Both the position numbers and the translations under genes were made by a program. The notes under the pieces were generated by a model. The model saw nothing but the letters and a program-made list of their open reading frames with translations. It made no database searches and was not told where the DNA came from. This document shows positions 31,050 through 39,690 of a stretch of DNA of 64,000 bases, one piece after another; within the stretch, counting starts at the first letter, position 1; each line of letters starts with the position of its first letter. Origin of the DNA: Streptomyces sp. NBC_00691 (lineage in GTDB: Bacteria > Actinomycetota > Actinomycetes > Streptomycetales > Streptomycetaceae); contig NZ_CP109007.1 of the NCBI RefSeq assembly GCF_036226665.1, forward strand, positions 6,510,001 through 6,574,000, written 5' to 3'.

Positions 31050-33839
31050 TCAGACCTCGGACCTCGCGCGGCGGTCGAGGGCGATCCAGACGCGGTCGCG
31101 GGTCACCGGCAGCTCGGTGAAGCGGATGCCCGTGGCGTCCCGCAGGGCGTTGGCGAACGCGGGGCCCACCGGGTTGAACGGACTCTCGCTCATGGACTTC
31201 GCCCCGAGCGGGCCGATCGCGTCGGACGTCTCCGTGAAGTGGACCTCGGTGCGGGGCACGTCCGCGTACTGGGGAAGCCGGTAGCGGCGGAACGCGGCCG
31301 TGGTGACCTCGCCGCGCTCGTCCAGCCGCACGGTCTCGAAGAGGGTCGCGCCCAGCGCCTGGGCGACGCCGCCCTCCACCTGGCCGCGGCACTGCATCGG
31401 ATTCATGACCTTGCCCGCGTCGGCGGCGTGCACACTGCGCAGGATGCGGATCTCGCCGGAGCCGGGGTCGACCGCGAGGCGGAACCACTGGGCGTTGAAG
31501 GCCACCGAGCGCGGCGAGCCGCCCCAGTGCCCGTCGGCCGCCAGCTCCTCCGCCGCGCCGAGCGCGTGCCCGGCCTCGTACAGCTCCTTGAGGGTCACCG
31601 TACGGCCGGCGCACTCGACGGAATCGGCGCCGAGCACGCACAGGTGGCGGGCCGTGCCGGTGTGGCGGGCGGCGAGGGTCCTGAGCCGTTCGGCGAGGGA
31701 GGTCGCGGCGAGCAGGACGGCCTTGCCGGCGACGACGGTGCCCGCGGAGCCGAAGGCGCCGGTGTCGTGGCGGACGACGTCGGTGTCGGACTGGCGGACG
31801 GTGAGCCGGTCCTCGGTGGTGTTCAGGGCCCCCGCGGTGATCTGCTTGTGGACGGTGGTGGTGCCGTTGCCGAACTCGGCGGTGCCGACGGCGATGTCGT
31901 ACGTGCCGTCCTCCAGGAGCGACACCCGGGCGTCGGCGTAGTGGCCGCCGGGCGGTCCTGTGGCGATCATCGCCATCGCGGTGCCCTGGCCGACCAGCCA
32001 GCCCTCCGGCGCGTCCTCGGCGCTGCGGTCCTCGTCGAGCGCCTTACGGACGACCGACAGGCACTGGTCGAGGCCGTAGGAGGCGATGTACAGGTCCTCC
32101 TCCTCGCCGATCGGGCTGTGCATGCCCTCGCCGGGCCCGATGATGTTCTTCTCCCGGAGGACGAGGGGATCCATGCCGAGGCGGCGGGCCAGTTCGTCCA
32201 TCACGGACTCCACGGCGAAGGTGACCTGGCCGAGGCCGTAGCCGCGGAAGGCGCCCGCCGGGACGGCGTTGGTGTAGACGGAGAAGGCGTCGACCTTCTT
32301 GTGCGGGGCGCGGTAGACGGCGAAGGACTCGCCGACGCTGTGGAACATCACCGCGGGGCCGTGGTTGCCGTACGCCCCGGTGTCGGACACGACACGCATC
32401 TGGACGGCGGTCAGCGTCCCGTCGGCGCGGGCGCCCACCTTGATGCCGATGGTGAACGGGTGCCGGGTGGTGGCCCCGTAGAACTGCTCGGCCCGGGTGT
32501 ACTCCAGCTTCACCGGCCGGCGCAGCTTCAGCGCCGCCAGCACCACGATGTCCTCGGTGAGCATCTCCTGCTTGCCGCCGAAACCGCCGCCGACCCGGCC
32601 GGCGACCACCCGCACCTCGTCCTCCGGCAGGTCGTACAGCGCGCAGAGGGCCCGCCGCGTCAGGAACGGCGTCTGGGTGGAGGAGCGCACGGTGAGGCGC
32701 TCGCCCGCGCCGGCCCCCTCGCCGTCCTTCGGCTCGAAGTACGCGACGCAGCCGTGCGTCTCCAGGCTGGCGTGCTGCACGCGCTGGGTGCGGAAGGTCT
32801 CCTCGTACACGACGTCGGCCTCGGCGAAGCCCTGCTCGACGGATCCGATCTCGCCGTGCACCTCGCCGGCGACGTTGTTCTCGACCCGGGCGATCCGCAC
32901 CTCCGGCCCCTTGCCGGCGTGCAGGACGGGCGCGCCGGGGCGCATCGCCTCCTCCGGGTCGGTGACGTACGGGAGTTCCTCGTACGTCACCTCGACGCGG
33001 CGGCAGCCCTCCTCGGCGGCCTGCTCGCTGTCGGCGACGACGGCGGCGACCCGCTGCCCGACGTACCGGACGACGTCGTCCAGGACCCGGGTGTCGTCGG
33101 GATCCTCGGTGGGATGCTCGTGCCGGGCGGAGGAGTACAGGGTCGCCGGGGCGTCCTCATGGGTCAGCACGGCGTGGACGCCGGGGACCCGGAGCGCGGC
33201 GGAGGTGTCGATCGCGAGGATCCGGGCGTGCGGGTGCGGGGAACGCAGCAGCTTCATGTGGAGCAGGCCCGGCACCTCGACGTCGAAGGTGTAACGGGCG
33301 GTGCCCGTCACGACCTGCGGACCGGCCGGGGCGGCCACGTTGCGGCCCACCGCCTGTCCCGCGCAGGGCCGTTCGGTGTGCTTCACGCCACGGACGGCGT
33401 CCTCGATCGCCCGGTAGCCGGTGCAGCGGCAGATGTTGCCCTTGAAGGCGCGGGGGAGATCGTCGAGCTTGCCGTCGTCGTGCGCCGAACCCCGCTCGGC
33501 CTCCAGGGCGGCCGTCGTCATCAGGAAACCGGCCGTGCAGAAGCCGCACTGGTACCCCTGCGCGTCGAGGAACCTCTGCTGGACGGGGTGGAGTTCGCCG
33601 TCCCGGGAGGCCAGCCCCTCCACCGTGGTGACGGACCGGCCCTCCGCCCGCAGGGCGGGGTAGAGACAGCTGTGCACGGGCGCCCCGTCGACGTGGACCG
33701 TGCACGCCCCGCAGTCGCCCGCGTCGCAGCCCTTCTTCACGCCGAACCAGCCGCACTCGCGGAGATAGGTGCGCAGACACTGGCCGGAGCGCGGCTCGGT
33801 GGCGAACGGGCGGCCGTTGACCTGGATCTCGAAGCTCAT
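31050..33839 (-). CDS. Xanthine dehydrogenase-type Mo hydroxylase, fused FeS and Mo subunits
   Basis: A 929-residue molybdenum hydroxylase. Residues 1-165 carry two [2Fe-2S] clusters: a plant-ferredoxin-like site (CDAGDCGACTVHVDGAPVHSC) and the CGFCTAGF ... CRCTGYR site. The rest is the large Mo-cofactor subunit (GRVGGGFGGKQEMLTEDIVVLAAL, AGAFRGYGLGQVTFAVESVMDELA, KSMSESPFNPVGPAFANALRDATG with the likely catalytic Glu). These domains are often separate genes. Its ATG overlaps the FAD-subunit stop by 4 bp, so the two make an FeS/Mo/FAD enzyme. The purine setting and PucR neighbour favour hypoxanthine/xanthine as substrate, but other N-heterocycles are possible for this subfamily. It depends on the nearby molybdate importer. 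Confidence 0.85.
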   Translation of the reverse strand: MSFEIQVNGRPFATEPRSGQCLRTYLRECGWFGVKKGCDAGDCGACTVHVDGAPVHSCLYPALRAEGRSVTTVEGLASRDGELHPVQQRFLDAQGYQCGFCTAGFLMTTAALEAERGSAHDDGKLDDLPRAFKGNICRCTGYRAIEDAVRGVKHTERPCAGQAVGRNVAAPAGPQVVTGTARYTFDVEVPGLLHMKLLRSPHPHARILAIDTSAALRVPGVHAVLTHEDAPATLYSSARHEHPTEDPDDTRVLDDVVRYVGQRVAAVVADSEQAAEEGCRRVEVTYEELPYVTDPEEAMRPGAPVLHAGKGPEVRIARVENNVAGEVHGEIGSVEQGFAEADVVYEETFRTQRVQHASLETHGCVAYFEPKDGEGAGAGERLTVRSSTQTPFLTRRALCALYDLPEDEVRVVAGRVGGGFGGKQEMLTEDIVVLAALKLRRPVKLEYTRAEQFYGATTRHPFTIGIKVGARADGTLTAVQMRVVSDTGAYGNHGPAVMFHSVGESFAVYRAPHKKVDAFSVYTNAVPAGAFRGYGLGQVTFAVESVMDELARRLGMDPLVLREKNIIGPGEGMHSPIGEEEDLYIASYGLDQCLSVVRKALDEDRSAEDAPEGWLVGQGTAMAMIATGPPGGHYADARVSLLEDGTYDIAVGTAEFGNGTTTVHKQITAGALNTTEDRLTVRQSDTDVVRHDTGAFGSAGTVVAGKAVLLAATSLAERLRTLAARHTGTARHLCVLGADSVECAGRTVTLKELYEAGHALGAAEELAADGHWGGSPRSVAFNAQWFRLAVDPGSGEIRILRSVHAADAGKVMNPMQCRGQVEGGVAQALGATLFETVRLDERGEVTTAAFRRYRLPQYADVPRTEVHFTETSDAIGPLGAKSMSESPFNPVGPAFANALRDATGIRFTELPVTRDRVWIALDRRARSEV

Positions 33840-34687
33840 CGGGCACCTTCCTCGGAGGCGTGGGACGGGGTGGGCGCGGTCAGTTCGCGGCGGACCTCCT
33901 CGGCGAGGCGCAGGCCCATGTGCTGCCGCCACTCGGGCAGTCCGTGGATGTCGTCGAACCACTCGGAGCCCGACACCGCGGCGTCGATCGTGGTCCGGAG
34001 GTGCTCCGCGGTGGGCGGCAGCGGGAACCAGAACCGGAACGGGCGGGTGGTGGCCGCGGTCACCGTCACCGCGAGCGAGCCGTCCACCGGGTCGAGCGCC
34101 CCGATCACCAGGGCGCCCGACCGGCCGAGCCCGTACAACGACGCCTGCCGGAAGGCCGTACGGCACTCCAGCGCGCGCCCGGGCAGCGTCACCGAGCGGA
34201 GCAGCTCCCCGGCCGCGAGGTCCTTCACGCCGGCGCCCCGGATGAAATCGGCCACCTTCACCTCGCGCGTCGAGCCGTCCTGCGCCTGGAGCAGGCAGCT
34301 GCCGTCCAGGGCGGCGGTGAGCGAGATCATCGGCCCGGCCGGGAGGCCGTTGCAGAGGTTCCCGCCGACGGTGGCCATGTTCCAGATCTTGAACGAGGCG
34401 AGGAAGGCCCGGCAGCACTGCTCGAAGAGCGGCGCCGCGGGGGAGCCGAGGAGACGCCGGCCGAAGCGGGACAGCTGGGTGATCGTGCACGTCGCGGCGA
34501 TCTCCAGCGAACCGTCCGCGTGACGGGTGAGCGGCTCCCAGCCCATCCGGCTCAGATCGACCAGCCGCCGCAGCCGCGGCTGGGGCTCGGAGAACAGGTA
34601 CGTCCCGCCCCCCAGCCACGCGTCGCCGGGACGCCAGGGCTCGCGCAGCCGCGCGTCCCTCACGTCCGTGATCGTGTTCAGGTCCAT
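33836..34687 (-). CDS. FAD-binding subunit of the Mo hydroxylase
   Basis: A 283-residue CoxM/XdhB-type flavoprotein. It starts MDLNTITDVRDARLREPW and contains the PCMH-type FAD motifs DAWLGGGTYLFSEPQP near 25-40 and IWNMATVGGNLCNGLPAGP near 105-123 (usually IRNxATxGGNI). The C-terminal part is the CO-dehydrogenase-flavoprotein-like domain. It passes electrons from the [2Fe-2S] clusters to FAD and then to NAD or oxygen. ATG 34687 was chosen: GGAAGG lies about 10 nt upstream and the longer open frame is intergenic DNA shared with the divergent PucR gene. Overlaps the following subunit gene by four bases. Confidence 0.85.
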   Translation of the reverse strand: MDLNTITDVRDARLREPWRPGDAWLGGGTYLFSEPQPRLRRLVDLSRMGWEPLTRHADGSLEIAATCTITQLSRFGRRLLGSPAAPLFEQCCRAFLASFKIWNMATVGGNLCNGLPAGPMISLTAALDGSCLLQAQDGSTREVKVADFIRGAGVKDLAAGELLRSVTLPGRALECRTAFRQASLYGLGRSGALVIGALDPVDGSLAVTVTAATTRPFRFWFPLPPTAEHLRTTIDAAVSGSEWFDDIHGLPEWRQHMGLRLAEEVRRELTAPTPSHASEEGAR

Positions 34688-34801
34688 CCCCACCACTGCC
34701 TTCCGACCGGTGCCTTCACGCCAGTGAAGCCCGGCGGGGACCTGCCGCACGACTGGACGGGAACCCGGAAAACCTCCACCTCCCGACCTCCGCCACTGGA
34801 G

Positions 34802-34848
34802 GAACAACCAAGAACTGTTCTCGCCCTTCACCTTGGCATCTACGATGC
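34802..34848. promoter_or_regulatory. Inverted repeats between the Mo hydroxylase and PucR genes
   Basis: Holds GAACA-N9-TGTTC (34802-34820) and GCATC-TAC-GATGC (34836-34848). The second contains a TACGAT that could be the -10 box of the PucR gene. Either may be the site of the PucR-type protein. Confidence 0.45.
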
Positions 34849-34914
34849 ATCGACTCGCATTTGCCTCGTGAATGTGAGTGCGGGCCACTCCCGCGACCGC
34901 GCAAGGAGCCACGT

Positions 34915-36444
34915 ATGCACGTCGACCACCTCCTCCGGCTCGACCGCCTGGACCTCTCCCTCGTCTGGGGCGACGAGTCACTCCTCGGCCAGGAGATCGC
35001 CGGGGTCACCGCGACCGACCTGGAGGACCCGGAGCGCTTTCTCCAGCCGGGCGAGGTCGTGCTGAGCGGACTCGTGTGGTGGACCCCGGACGGCGCGCCG
35101 GCCAAGACCGACCACTTCGTGTCCGCCCTGCGCCGGGCCGGAGCGGTGGCCCTCCTCGCCGGCGAGGAGACCCACGGCCACGTGCCGCGCGAACTCGCCG
35201 ACGCCTGCCGCAGGCACCGCGTCGCCCTCATCGCCGTCCCCCCGCACACCGGCTTCCGGGCCATCACCGAAGCCGTCTACCTCCGGCAGTGGGGCGAACT
35301 CAGCCGCCGCCCCAGCGGGCACCACGCCCTCCCCGAGAACGTCCGCCTGGACCTCGACCGCGCCCTGGAGAGCGGGGCGACGGCCGGTGAACTGCTCGAC
35401 CGGGCCTTCGCCCATCTCGGCTCACCCGCCTGCCACCTGCTCACCGCCAGCGGCCGTACCGTCACCCGCACCGGCGACGCGGCCGAACTCCCCGCCCGGG
35501 CGGCCGTGGAGGCGCTGCGCGGCGGACAGGGCACGACGCTGCGCGTCGAGGCCGAGAGCACGGACTTCGACACCTGGTACCTGCACCTGCCCGAGGAGGG
35601 GCAGGTGCCGCCGAGGGTCCTCCAGGAGATATCCGAGCTCCTCGGCCGCCACCGGCGCCGCCAGGACCGGGCCCGGGAGGCCCGCGGCCCCGCCGCCGCC
35701 CAGCTGGTGGAGGCGATCGGCGCGTTGCGCGTCGACACCGACCACCTGCGGGGCGCACTGGCCTCCTGCGGTCTGGGCGACCGGGCGGCGTACACGGTGG
35801 TCGTCGCGGCCCTCGAACCGAACGGCGCCGGCGGGGCCGACGGGGTCGCCGCGCTCACCGAGGCCCTCGGTCACCTGCCGTCCGCCGCCTTCGCCGTCGG
35901 CCCGTGCGCCGGCGACGAGGTGGCGGCGGTCCTCGCCCACGAGGCCGACACCACCGACGACACGAGGGAACGCCTGCGGGAGGTGTGGCCCCTGATCCAG
36001 GCCTGCCGCCCGGAGAGCACCTGGCGGGCCGGCCTGAGCACCCGCGTCAGCACCCCCGCGGAGCTCGACACCGCCCTGACGCAGGCCCGTTACGCCCTCG
36101 CCGCGGCCCGCACCACGACCCGCCCCGCTCCCCGGGTCGCCGGACTCCGTGACCTCGACGGCCTCGCCCTGCTGCTCGTAGGCATCCCCGCCGCCGTACG
36201 GGAGGTCTACCGCGCGACGGTCCTCGGCGCCCTGCTGGGCGGCGGCCGGTCGGGGACCATGCTCCTGGACACCCTGGAGGTCTTCCTGGCGCACGACTGC
36301 TCCTGGACGCGCACCGCCGAAGCCCTGCACATCCACGTCAACACGGTCCACTACCGCGTCGAACGCATCGAGACCCTCACCGGCCGGGACCTGTCCCGCC
36401 TCGACGACCGGGTGGACCTCAGCGCCGCACTCCTCTGCCACTGA
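34915..36444 (+). CDS. PucR-family regulator, divergent from the Mo hydroxylase
   Basis: A 509-residue PucR-type activator. The N-terminal PucR/allophanate domain starts LLRLDRLDLSLVWGDESLLGQEIAGVTATDLEDP. A central GGDEF-like/CdaR region spans about 280-410. The C-terminal HTH_30 reads LLDTLEVFLAHDCSWTRTAEALHIHVNTVHYRVERIETLTG. In Bacillus PucR controls purine catabolism, and PucR/CdaR relatives control urate, hydantoin or sugar-acid use. Placement beside the Mo hydroxylase genes makes them the likely target. AAGGAG precedes the ATG by about 7 nt. The next gene is convergent. Confidence 0.88.
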   Translation: MHVDHLLRLDRLDLSLVWGDESLLGQEIAGVTATDLEDPERFLQPGEVVLSGLVWWTPDGAPAKTDHFVSALRRAGAVALLAGEETHGHVPRELADACRRHRVALIAVPPHTGFRAITEAVYLRQWGELSRRPSGHHALPENVRLDLDRALESGATAGELLDRAFAHLGSPACHLLTASGRTVTRTGDAAELPARAAVEALRGGQGTTLRVEAESTDFDTWYLHLPEEGQVPPRVLQEISELLGRHRRRQDRAREARGPAAAQLVEAIGALRVDTDHLRGALASCGLGDRAAYTVVVAALEPNGAGGADGVAALTEALGHLPSAAFAVGPCAGDEVAAVLAHEADTTDDTRERLREVWPLIQACRPESTWRAGLSTRVSTPAELDTALTQARYALAAARTTTRPAPRVAGLRDLDGLALLLVGIPAAVREVYRATVLGALLGGGRSGTMLLDTLEVFLAHDCSWTRTAEALHIHVNTVHYRVERIETLTGRDLSRLDDRVDLSAALLCH

Positions 36445-36524
36445 ACGCGCGCCCGCACGAGGCCGCCCCTACGGCCGGTCGGCGCCGCACTCCTCCACCG
36501 CCGCCCCGCGTCCGGACCCGGCCG

Positions 36525-36923
36525 TCACGGCAGGTCGACGTGCACGCTGGTCGACTTCACCCGTGCCGTCACCGTGACCCCGACATCGAGCCCCAGTTCC
36601 TCGACGGCCTCCCGGGTCACCAGGGACACCAGCCGGTGCGGCCCGGACTGCACCTCCACCTGCGCGGCCACGTCGTCGATCCGCACCCCGGTGACGATCC
36701 CCACGAAGGAGTTCCGCACGGAGGTCGACACCTCGTCCTCGGGAACGGCGTGCAGCCCGGCCCCCCGCTCCTGCGCGAACCGCGCGAGCCCGACCCCGTC
36801 GATCACCCGGTTGCCCGAACCGTCGCGGTCCATACGCAACCGCCCACCGTCCGCCCACCGGCGAACGGTCTCAGAACTCACTCCGAGCAGCCGCGCGGCC
36901 TGCCCAATGCTGTACGACGGCAC
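36525..36923 (-). CDS. HTH-Mop (TOBE) molybdate-responsive regulator, copy 2
   Basis: A 132-residue paralogue of the protein encoded at 30536-30922, with the same HTH start (YSIGQAARLLGVSSETVRRWADGGRL) and the same Mop/TOBE end (GIVTGVRIDDVAAQV, RLVSLVTREAVEELGLDVG, ARVKSTSVHVD). The two differ mainly in the linker, where this copy has AQERGAGLHAVPEDEVS. It lies on the far side of the Mo hydroxylase and PucR genes, so the pair bracket the molybdoenzyme region. The GTG start is set by TAGAGT 6 nt upstream, again a leaderless arrangement. It is convergent with the PucR gene. Confidence 0.85.
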   Translation of the reverse strand: MPSYSIGQAARLLGVSSETVRRWADGGRLRMDRDGSGNRVIDGVGLARFAQERGAGLHAVPEDEVSTSVRNSFVGIVTGVRIDDVAAQVEVQSGPHRLVSLVTREAVEELGLDVGVTVTARVKSTSVHVDLP

Positions 36924-36929
36924 CCCCGC

Positions 36930-36935
36930 ACTCTA
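36930..36935 (-). promoter_or_regulatory. -10 box (TAGAGT) of leaderless HTH-Mop copy 2
   Basis: Minus-strand TAGAGT separated by 6 nt from the GTG at 36923, without a ribosome site. Confidence 0.55.
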
Positions 36936-37099
36936 GGTCACACGGGCGTCGCGCGTCCCGCCGAACCGTCCCGGCCGCTGCCCTGCGGCCTCCCCCGGGG
37001 CCAGGCGACCCTGGCTGTTCGTCAGGGAGGAGCGGCGGGTTCGGTCCGTTCTCGTGCGACTACGCTGGTGGCGCCGCCACACATGAACGAAGGACGCCC

Positions 37100-37753
37100 A
37101 TGGCCCGCCCCTATCACCCCGGACCGAAGCGGTTCGTGTTCGCTGCCGACGACGGCGACGACCAGCAGGTCTCCGTGGGCGACCCCCAGGAAGCGTATGT
37201 CGCGTTCTCCGCGTTCTTCCGGGGGCGGGACTCCGGCACCTACACCATCAGCGAGGAGCCGGCGGGGCAGAGCCTGGTGCTCATGCCGGGGCAGGGCGTG
37301 ATCTCCCGGATCGACGGCGGGGACCGGCCCCGGTCGGAGTATCTCCAGGTCGACAGGGGCAATCGCTACCTTCCGAGCGCGATGCTGTTCTTCGAGAACG
37401 GATACGCCGGCCTCGACCGCTTCGGCCAGTGGTTCCCCGACCCCGCCGACCTCGACGCGTCACCGGAGGCCCGCGGTGCCGCCCGCGCCGCCACGTTCAC
37501 CACCGAAGCGGCGGCGATCCGGGAAGTCGGCCGCATCTGGGCGGACTCGGGCTTCGTGGACCCGAGTGACCGGTACCACGTCTTCTTCGACTCGCGCGAT
37601 GCCGACGACGACCGCGCCGAACGCGCCGAACTGCTCACGTTGATCGCGTTCCTCGGTCTCGAACGAGTCGACGCCCCGGCCGGGGCGGCCAGGGGCGAGG
37701 TCTGGGTGCGCACCGATGCGCGCCTCGACGCCGAATCCGCGCGGTGGTCGTGA
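37100..37753 (+). CDS. Hypothetical protein, 217 residues
   Basis: Not recognised. It begins MARPYHPGPKRFVFAADD and has an Asp-rich, moderately acidic composition. The middle (SAMLFFENGYAGLDRFGQWFPDPADL) and the C-terminal half (YHVFFDSRDADDDRAERAELLTLIAFLGLERV) look like a compact alpha/beta protein. There is no signal peptide or membrane segment. GAAGGACG lies just before the ATG. Divergent from HTH-Mop copy 2 and followed by another gene of unknown function on the same strand. Confidence 0.65.
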   Translation: MARPYHPGPKRFVFAADDGDDQQVSVGDPQEAYVAFSAFFRGRDSGTYTISEEPAGQSLVLMPGQGVISRIDGGDRPRSEYLQVDRGNRYLPSAMLFFENGYAGLDRFGQWFPDPADLDASPEARGAARAATFTTEAAAIREVGRIWADSGFVDPSDRYHVFFDSRDADDDRAERAELLTLIAFLGLERVDAPAGAARGEVWVRTDARLDAESARWS

Positions 37754-37852
37754 GCCGGCGGTACGGGGCGGGGCGCCGGCACCGCCGTGACGCGTGCCGT
37801 GGAGTCGGGGCGGGCACGTCCGGCCGGTGCCGTTCGAGAGAGGCCTGAGTCC

Positions 37853-39118
37853 ATGAGGGACATCGTCTTCACGCGCAGAAGCGGCTGGATCCCGAACGTG
37901 ATCCGCGAGGACGGCGAGCTGAGACTGATGCTCGGCGCCGGGGCCGACGCCAACCATGACCCCCGCACGTTCACCTTCTCGATCGCCGAAGCCCATCTCG
38001 CGGTGATCCAGGAGGACCTGACCAGGCATCTGCTGCTGTGGAGCGCGATCCTTCCGCTGTGCGACGACGCCGGAACCCGGGGCCGGCTCGACGAGAACGC
38101 GGCTGTCGCCCTCCTGGACCCGGTCCTCCTCTCCCCGCCCGCGGACGTCGACGCGCTCTTCCGGCGCGTCCGGTGGGACAGGAGCCGGCTCATCGCCCAT
38201 GGGGCGGACATCGATCTGCTGGAGCGCGGTCAGGTCTGCGCGGCGATGCGCGCGGCCACGGAGACGCCGAACGAGAGACGTGCTCAGGAGTACCACGCGA
38301 ACCGCCGCCGAGCCGAGCGCGGTACGGTCCTCGGCCCGCTCGACGCCGCGCTTCTGAGGTACACGGGCCAGTACCTGCACGGCTCGACCGTTCCGAGGCG
38401 GACGCCCGATGCCGTCGACCCCGCGCTGCTGCCCGAGGTCATGCGGGTGATCGCCGTCGCGGAGCAGGCCTGCGCGGGAATGCGGATCGGCCTCGACCCA
38501 CGACGGGGACACCGCGCCACGGACAAGCGCGCCTGGGAGCGGATGGAGACGACGGTCGGCGCGGCCGTGCGCCGGGCACACCCCGAACTCGTCGACGACG
38601 CGGTGCGCACGGTCGGCTTCCTGATGTGCTCGGAGGCCGCGGCCCGCTCCAGGAGCACACCGGCGGACGACGACGAGGAGGCGGCGGACGACCGCGCCGG
38701 CCCCGGCGAGCGCGGGAGGAAGACGGCCCTGTCGTTCACCGACGACAAGGGCGTCGAGAAGAAGTGGCGGCGGGACGGTTCTCGTACGGCCAGCGCGGAG
38801 TTCTGGGACTTCGTCGCCGATCGCTCCGCCGGGGACAACGAGGTGTTCACCATCGAGGACGAGGAGATGGGCGAGGGGATCCAGCTCCACTTCTACGCGG
38901 ACTCCCTCGCCAGGGTCACGACGGTGCGGGAGGGGGACGGCAGGTCGGATCCGGAATACCAGGTCGAGTACTGCCTGGTCGACGGGCTGGACGGGTACCG
39001 GAACCTGGTGAGCGCCTTCGTCCGAGGCGGTTGCGCCGCGCTCGGACAGCACGGTCCCTGGATGTCGGACGTCACCGAGTTCGAGCGCGCACGTCGCCGC
39101 CGCCGCGACGCCCGCTAG
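37853..39118 (+). CDS. Hypothetical protein resembling a Streptomyces DUF family
   Basis: A 421-residue soluble protein that I recall as a family widespread in Streptomyces (DUF6357-like; the number is from memory and unchecked). It starts MRDIVFTRRSGWIPNVIRED, has a helical middle (ALLRYTGQYLHGSTVPRRTPDAVDPALLPEVMRVIAVAEQACAGMR), an acidic linker at about 275-300, and a C-terminal part with FYADSLARVTTVREGDGRSDPEYQVEYCLVDGL. No catalytic motif is evident. The ATG was chosen over an upstream GTG because GAGAGG precedes it and the family-typical sequence begins there. Confidence 0.65.
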   Translation: MRDIVFTRRSGWIPNVIREDGELRLMLGAGADANHDPRTFTFSIAEAHLAVIQEDLTRHLLLWSAILPLCDDAGTRGRLDENAAVALLDPVLLSPPADVDALFRRVRWDRSRLIAHGADIDLLERGQVCAAMRAATETPNERRAQEYHANRRRAERGTVLGPLDAALLRYTGQYLHGSTVPRRTPDAVDPALLPEVMRVIAVAEQACAGMRIGLDPRRGHRATDKRAWERMETTVGAAVRRAHPELVDDAVRTVGFLMCSEAAARSRSTPADDDEEAADDRAGPGERGRKTALSFTDDKGVEKKWRRDGSRTASAEFWDFVADRSAGDNEVFTIEDEEMGEGIQLHFYADSLARVTTVREGDGRSDPEYQVEYCLVDGLDGYRNLVSAFVRGGCAALGQHGPWMSDVTEFERARRRRRDAR

Positions 39119-39477
39119 GTCCTGTCGTCAGGCTTCCGTCCGAGGCGGACGGCCCGGCTGCGGGTGGGGATCAGTGCCGCACGGGACGCCGCCGACCTCG
39201 TTCGCATATGCCCTTGGCTTGTTCGTGCACGCCTCTGGCGTACCCGGGCGGCCCGGTGGCAGGGTGAACCACAAGCGGCCCCTGCAGCCCCGACTCCTGC
39301 AGCGCGTGGCCGCCGGTCCGGCCCCGCGTCGCCCCGCGGGGGCCGGGCCGCGCCCGCCTCCCGGCTCCCCACGGGAGGCAAAAGGCGCGCCCGGCACCAC
39401 CAACGCCCGCTGCCCCTCGCCGCCCTGGGCCGGACCTTCCGCACCGCCCCGCTGCCCCTCGCCGGTGCCTCCTGCCG
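39119..39477. other. Gap of about 360 bp, degraded sequence
   Basis: No convincing gene. The region precedes the truncated TetR tail and may hold its frame-shifted front, but no HTH can be read. No terminal inverted repeats or transposase motifs were found. Confidence 0.45.
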
Positions 39478-39690
39478 GGCTGCACTCGCCCGCATGGTCG
39501 CCGACAGCCCCACCCTCGCCGCCCGGCTGCGCGAACTGCACGACCAGCGGGAGGAGGCGCTCGCCACGGCTCTGGCGGCCGCGGCCCCGGACCACGCCCC
39601 GGCCATCACGCCCCGGGCGGCCGCCGCCGCCCTGATCGCCGCAGCGGACCGCCTGCTGTTCCGGCGCATCCAGGAAAGGGGGGCGGGTCT
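39478..39690 (+). pseudogene. TetR C-terminal domain remnant
   Basis: An open plus-strand frame encoding about 70 residues typical of the helical TetR C-terminal domain (ALARMVADSPTLAARLRELHDQREEALATAL, then ITPRAAAAALIAAADRLLFRRIQE). The HTH half is absent and the frame runs without its own stop into sequence antisense to the corA gene, so it is truncated at both ends. Confidence 0.5.

Noticed and set aside
39119..39480. Insertion-sequence end near the TCCTGTC motif
   Set aside because: No matching inverted repeat, target duplication or transposase sequence could be found.
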